Shown here one piece after another: positions 59,408 through 64,000 of a DNA stretch of 64,000 nucleotides; the stretch's first letter is position 1; each line of letters begins with the position of its first letter. The position numbers and the translations under genes were made by a program. The notes under the pieces are model-generated. The model was given only the letters and a program-made list of their open reading frames with translations, ran no database searches and was not told the origin of the DNA. Origin of the DNA: Cycas panzhihuaensis (Eukaryota; Cycadophyta); NCBI GenBank assembly GCA_023213395.1, contig CM041465.1, positions 144,839,741-144,903,740 on the forward strand. The letters run 5' to 3'.

Positions 59408-61335
59408 GGTGATGATGAAGAAGTAGAAGAGATGATAGAAGTATGTGCCACTGACACGTGTGGCTAGTAGACCTGGTGCAGTAGGGATATAGAAATGAAT
59501 GCTTATGATGAGAAGCAAGCAATGATTAAGTATTTTTTAACAACTATGAAAAATAAGTATAAGCAATAATACAAGAATGAGGCCTAATGTAGAGCTGGCA
59601 AAGAGTGGTGATGTGTCATGCCACTAACTTCTCACTTATGTCCATATGTAGGTGAGGATTCGATACCTAAGGCTTCTAGTATACAATGAGGGCCTTCACC
59701 CCTGATACCCGCACCTGCGCTTGGTGATGAAATCTAAGTCACAGTGGAGCCCAAGTACTCCCAGTCCTCACCCAATTCACTAGTGAGCAGTTATATACCT
59801 CATTCGAAGAGTCAAACAGTAATGCATATCCCACGACTATGATGGATATTAGATCGGATTCGTTTTAATCTTATATTAAGGTTTTTAGTTTTTCCAGTTG
59901 GTTATCGGGATTATCCCTTATTAGAGGCCGTAGGTATGGCTAACCTGTCCCTCTACCACTATTCGAGTTAAGACTAGACCAAGTATGAAACTCACACCTC
60001 TCTTAGGGCCTGGACTTTAGCCAACCTTGGTCTATTTCAACCAAGGTGAGTGCGTGCACAAATCAAGAACTAGCAGTATAAAGCGTATGGATGAGATTCT
60101 TTTTAGGAATAGTGTAAGATGTTTTCGAATAACTGAAAACTAAAAATGGAAAGTTATCAAATATGTTTGCTTACTTTTCATGTTTACTTTATTGTTGTTG
60201 TTACTTTATGTGATGCTTTATGTTATGTGTGCAAATAGAAAAGCATGCTAGATTTAGCAGGAGAACCAGATGTTGTTTCTGATCTAAAATTTCCCTTGCT
60301 TTAATACAATATTTATAAATATGTTTTTAGAAAGTTTGATATAAAAGCCATAATGTGTTAAAAAGCAGATCAACTTATCACTAAAATACAGATTTTTCTA
60401 AATCTATATGTATGCTATTTTGCCATATTTTATGATTTTTTCACAAAATTTATAAATAATGATAAATGGGCATAATTTTTAAAAATTACAAATATGAAGG
60501 CCTAAATGATGAAATATGAATTTATAACAGAAGGAAAAAGTGTTCAGAATATTATTTTTGATAGAGTTGTGAAGTCAGATTTCTGAAAAGACATAAAAAA
60601 TTTTCTACCTGAAAAAGCACAAAAGCAAAATCCTACTAGATCCATTGTTTCATAATATGAACTTCAATATGTCAAAAGTTATGTTTTGACATGTACATTA
60701 ACTTTTCCTTCTGCACCATCTCTAAAATCTACTAAAAAGCTACCCAAAATACCCTTACAATGTCCTTTATAGGGTTAAGTACGCAAAATCAGCAACCATG
60801 AGAAAACTGCATAGATCTCATTAACCGGTGGATAAAATTGATCTTAAACCGATCCTAAGACATAAATATATCAGATCTTTTAATAAAAATTTTAGATTAT
60901 TAGCTTGTAATTAAAGGATTTTATTGGGAAAAGTGCCTTAAATCACTTATCCAAAAATTTTACCCTTTTATCTCAACCAAAACTTGCTGTTGTAGGCTGA
61001 ATATGAAGTTTCTCTAAGCAAAAAAAATGATCCTTTAGTCAAGGCAACCTTGCATGCCAAATTTTATCAAATTTTGAAATGGTCAATTTTTTTGTGAAAT
61101 TATAGGCCTTTAATGCTTCTAGAACTATTCTGGCAGTTGAATGGCTCCAAAAACCCGTATTCTTCACCTCTGAATTTCTGCACACATATTAAAAGTAGCA
61201 ACATATAAAGCACTATAATTTTAAGCTCTCAAAATATTAAAAATGATGAATGTACTCTCAATACTTCACATTGAAGGTGAATGAGAGGCAAAATGACTTC
61301 ATGCAAGTGGAATGGAGTAAATAGATCCCCTTCTA
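59408..61335 (-). other. Copia3 5' leader, about 1.9 kb
   Basis: No open frame of note. 59590-60080 is more GC-rich than the rest, similar in kind to 45340-45720 in the copia2 leader. No nested insertion seen. Confidence 0.65.
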
Positions 61336-61347
61336 GCTTTGATACCA
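61336..61347 (-). other. Copia3 primer binding site
   Basis: Minus-strand TGGTATCAAAGC, one G-to-A change from TGGTATCAGAGC, two bases from the LTR. Confidence 0.82.
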
Positions 61348-61349
61348 TA

Positions 61350-61660
61350 TGAAGGAAGGAAGTATCTAGAGAATAAATTATTCATATGTGCACAATAGAA
61401 ATGGAGAATGAAAAAGAAATGAAACAAGATATGAGAACAAGCTGGGAGGTGAAAATGAATAATTACTCCCTCCTTGAGATTTCACTTTTTATTATTGAGG
61501 GTAAGCATTAGGATTAGGATTTTCTCGCCTAATGACATGAACCTGAAATTACATCTAAATGCACATAAAGTGCATTTCATTAAGAGACTAATGTTAATAA
61601 TATATCCTAAGGTCATATAATTAATCTACACAAATGACCTTGATACATTAACCTCTTTCA
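61350..61660 (-). repeat. Copia3 5' LTR
   Basis: 311 bp, TGAAGGAAGGAAG to ACCTCTTTCA, followed by TSD ACAAT. Confidence 0.93.
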
Positions 61661-61850
61661 ACAATGATATTACATTTGTTGGCCTAATTAATATTACATT
61701 AATACATCACATATATTCACATAATAATTAACCACACTAATATTAGTTGGGTTAAGTGGATAACATGCAAATTTAACCTCTCCCATTTTAAATGTGGGGT
61801 ATTAAAGTCTTCCCAAGAATTAGACTAACCTCTCTTTATCTTTATTAATA

Positions 61851-61868
61851 GATCCCTCCTTAAGGATA
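61851..61868 (-). other. Copia4 polypurine tract
   Basis: Minus-strand TCCTTAAGGAGGGATC next to the LTR. Confidence 0.7.
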
Positions 61869-62665
61869 ACTTTACGAAGTCCCAAATTTGCATGAATCTT
61901 GATGAAGTGGTCTTTAGTAAGAGCTTTGGTGAATATATTTGTAAGTTATTCTTCACTTGGATAAAACTCAACTTACAACTTCTATGATCTAGTCTAGTCA
62001 CACATGTAATAGTGATGTGCTTCGTACATACATGAAATTTTGGATAACACTTTGATTATCAATGTGTATAACAGGTGGACTAAAAGATATTCTAAGAGTC
62101 TTTAGAAGTCCCTACAACCATACAACTTCCTTTGGACTGATACTTAGACCTTGGTATTTAGCCTTCTATATAAGGCAATGTAACAGTGAATTGCTTTTTA
62201 GATTGGCATAATATAAATCTATTATCGATACCAAAAATATATCTTGTAATTAATTTCCAATCTTCTGCATATCTATCCTAAACAACATTAGTATACCCAT
62301 GCAAGTTTGCCTCTCTACTATGAAGGTATTCAAGGCCAAGATTAATTGTGCCCTTAATGTACTTTAGAATCCTCCTTGTTGCAACCTAATGAAGTTCTTG
62401 GGGATTATGCATGTAACGAGATACCAATCTAATCACATAAGTAATATCAAGTTTAGTATGAGTTAAGTAAATTAAACCCACTACTAATCATTGATATAAA
62501 GTCCCATATACAACTGGCTTGTTCATATCTTTTAGAAGTTTTATGCCCTTTACATATGTTGTCTTCATTCATTTGTAGTTCTTCATACTAAATATGTCAA
62601 GTAGGTTTTTAGCATACCTCGATTGCGAAATTATGATACAATCATCCATAGTAACTCTCATGTAT
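61869..62665 (-). pseudogene. Copia4 RNase H and truncated reverse transcriptase end
   Basis: The minus strand near 62590-62640 reads ISQSRYAKNLLDIFSMKNYK, the copia block after the catalytic loop. Further along come GLIYLTHTKLDITYVIRLVS (near 62420-62475) and RRILKYIKGTINLGLEY (near 62315-62370). RNase H follows with stops. Upstream of ISQSRY the sequence changes abruptly into a T tract and gypsy4. Confidence 0.85.
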
Positions 62666-62689
62666 ATAATTTTTTTTTTTTTTAAAAAA

Positions 62690-63100
62690 ATCTTGAGCCC
62701 TAACTTAGATTTGATAATAGTCAAATTTAAGATCTAATTTTGTGAAAAAATGGGCATCATATAGTTTGTCCAAGAGATATTCTATTTGAGGAATCAAAAA
62801 TTAATTTTTTATAATAGCCTTGTTGAAAGGCCTATAATCAACATACATTCTATAAGATGTGTCTTTTTTTGGAACTAGAATGACTAGTATTGTAAAAGGC
62901 ATTTTACTAGTTATTATTTTTCCCTAGTCTAATAGTTGCCAAATTAGCTTTTCTATGACAGTTTTATGATGATCTATATGTTGGTACAGTCAAATATTAA
63001 TTAAAGTTATACCAGGTTAAAGCTCAATGGTGTGCTCCAATCCTATATTGGGTAGCAACTCCTTTGGTAATTCTTCAAATGCTTTATTATATTCCATATT
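62690..63100 (-). pseudogene. Gypsy4 reverse transcriptase fingers
   Basis: Minus-strand blocks are FTILVILVPKKDTSYRMYVD, FLIPQIEYLLDKLYDAHFFT and KLDLKFDYYQI. They parallel gypsy1 at about 10390-10560. The palm with the FFDD loop should follow but is missing; the sequence ends in a T tract at 62670-62684. Confidence 0.85.
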
Positions 63101-63710
63101 AGTGTACTTATCTTTGGATGAATATCTTATTTTTTGGTCATTGATATAAAAAAATAATTGATTGTATACCCTAGAGCTCTCCTTTTCTCCATGTGATGTA
63201 AAGAGACCTCTTGATTTATGGGTGTGGGGGGAGCTTATAATACATACTTCCATTTTTGCCAAAACTTTACAAATAATTTTTTATAGTTCATGATGATTGA
63301 TCCTAAGGTCTATAACCATTAAACCTCTAAAACTACATTAACACCACTCATTAACATGACAAACATTGTAGATTGTAACATATAATCATGCATTATCAAA
63401 GGGACCTTTTAACAAACTTCCTCACATGGTATTATCTTCCCACTCATTATAGCTATATGGAATTGCTTCACTAGGTGACTTATAGTCTTGCTTACTCAAT
63501 TATTCTTTCGTCGATGAAGTTATTCATGTTTTCTCCATTAATTAAGATAATTATCTTTGTGTTCTTTATTATCCCTATTAAATGTGATTTTTATGGTAAC
63601 ATTAGTGTGAGAACACTCAATGAAGTTGAGAAGACAATGTTTCAATACATTAATGAGGAGAGAGAAACTCTCATATAAATACATCATGTGTACATAAAGA
63701 GGCCAGTGCA
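63101..63710 (-). pseudogene. Gypsy4 protease-RT linker and protease region
   Basis: The frame 63017-63262 contains FEELPKELLPNIGLEHTIEL, matching DEPKGLPPLRENQHAIEL of gypsy1. Beyond it, toward 63700, are positions equivalent to the gypsy1 protease with no intact motif. Confidence 0.7.
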
Positions 63711-64000
63711 TGTTAGACAAGTGTCAATAATACATTAAAGAGGGGTTGGACACATAACCCTCGACTTTACTATATAAAACTTTAGAATATAAAAATAGAA
63801 TATTATTTCTGTAATATCCTCTCTTAATATTTTATCTTTTATTTTCAACACCAAGAAGATCTCTAAGATATTGGAATTTATTTTTTGAAGTACTTTTGTA
63901 AGAATATCAACAAGTTATTTTTCACTACTATAGTATAACAGATTTACCTCTTTACTTTGTACTTTCTCTCTGATGAAATGATCAAGAACTTCAATGTGTT
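63711..64000 (-). mobile_element. Copia5: 3' end of another copia element, continues off window
   Basis: A short LTR-like block, 63711 to about 63816, starts TGTTAGACAAGTGTC. It is followed on the inner side by a purine-rich tract (minus-strand TTAAGAGAGGAT) and then, from about 63850, sequence with the layout of the copia RNase H end (like 41000 and 61880). The LTR limits are estimates because the partner is outside the window. Confidence 0.55.

Larger units (their letters stand above)
54065..61660 (-). mobile_element. Copia3: structurally complete Ty1/copia element in the copia4 LTR
   Basis: LTRs 54065-54375 and 61350-61660 are both 311 bp, with exact TSD ACAAT at 54060-54064 and 61661-61665. 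The polypurine tract, RNase H, reverse transcriptase, integrase, protease, gag, leader (about 1.9 kb) and primer site follow from left to right on the minus strand. Length is 7596 bp. Many frames of 60-105 codons survive, so decay is less than in copia1. Confidence 0.95.
53868..61850 (-). repeat. Copia4 3' LTR, split by copia3
   Basis: Parts are 53868-54064 and 61666-61850. The end TTTATTAATA is expected to be CA-terminated but has a C-to-T change. The internal side has the polypurine tract. Confidence 0.7.
53868..62665 (-). mobile_element. Copia4: truncated copia element inserted in gypsy4
   Basis: The 3' LTR (53868-54064 plus 61666-61850, about 382 bp after removing copia3) starts TGTTAGAAATTAC. 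It is followed by a polypurine tract, RNase H and the C-terminal part of reverse transcriptase, after which the element breaks off at about 62665. The other LTR, gag, protease and integrase are missing. Confidence 0.8.
51831..63710 (-). mobile_element. Gypsy4: chromovirus interrupted by copia4 and copia5
   Basis: Own sequence is 51831-53867 (LTR, polypurine tract, integrase end, integrase, RNase H) and about 62680-63710 (reverse transcriptase fingers, protease region), minus strand. Blocks line up with gypsy1 in the same order. The stretch between the RNase H start and the reverse transcriptase palm, about 0.7 kb judged from gypsy1, is missing. Gag and the second LTR are beyond copia5 or outside the window. 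Confidence 0.8.

Noticed and set aside
63475-63720. Overlapping frames on both strands near the right edge
   Set aside because: They lie in the gypsy4 protease region and do not match the expected protein in their frames.
1-64000. Search for host genes, tRNA and rRNA genes
   Set aside because: No exon-like frame outside retroelements, no tRNA-like A/B box pair with a foldable stem, and no rRNA segment was recognised by eye; a profile scan would be needed to exclude short exons.

Overview
The window looks like intergenic nuclear DNA of a seed plant with a repeat-rich genome. It is strongly AT-rich, and I find no host protein gene and no tRNA or rRNA gene. What can be recognised is LTR retrotransposons of plant Ty3/gypsy (chromodomain-bearing) and Ty1/copia type. 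They have tRNA-Met-like primer sites, polypurine tracts and 5-bp target-site duplications (TSDs). The species cannot be named from this sequence.

Layout: 1-960 is probably the 5' leader and 5' LTR of a minus-strand element that continues to the left of the window. 1931-3875 is a roughly 1.95 kb TG/TA microsatellite. 4208-33532 is one insertion locus, a retrotransposon (family A, TSD TTTTC) that was later invaded repeatedly. A plus-strand gypsy element (gypsy2, 7091-28456) lies in its interior. Gypsy2 in turn carries gypsy1 (7433-13032) in its left LTR, copia1 (13330-18402) in its leader and gypsy3 (24320-28265) in its right LTR. A second family A copy (29516-33284) sits in the right LTR of the first. 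Subtracting the insertions restores LTR pairs of matching length (458/456 and 391/385 bp), which supports this reading.

33538-40595 is AT-rich decayed DNA. It holds an aspartic-protease-like remnant, a promoter-like block and a possible primer site, perhaps from an endogenous pararetrovirus or a broken LTR element. 40596-48863 is a complete but decayed minus-strand copia element (copia2) with two 313-bp LTRs, TSD AATTA and an unusually long leader of about 3.4 kb. From 49171 to the right edge is a second nest: a small plus-strand LTR element without pol (element E), then gypsy4 in its right LTR, copia4 in the gypsy4 pol region, and copia3 (54065-61660, TSD ACAAT) inside the copia4 LTR. At about 62665 a deletion joins the truncated copia4 reverse transcriptase directly to the gypsy4 reverse transcriptase. 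A further copia element (copia5) begins near 63711 and runs off the window.

All pol and gag reading frames are broken. Gypsy1 has the longest frames and is the least AT-rich, so it is probably the youngest gypsy insertion. Many stops in the older copies lie where the family has Trp or Gln codons (TGG, CAA, CAG), and LTR termini and primer sites often show G-to-A or C-to-T changes. This fits long-term methylated silencing followed by deamination. No element appears able to move on its own.
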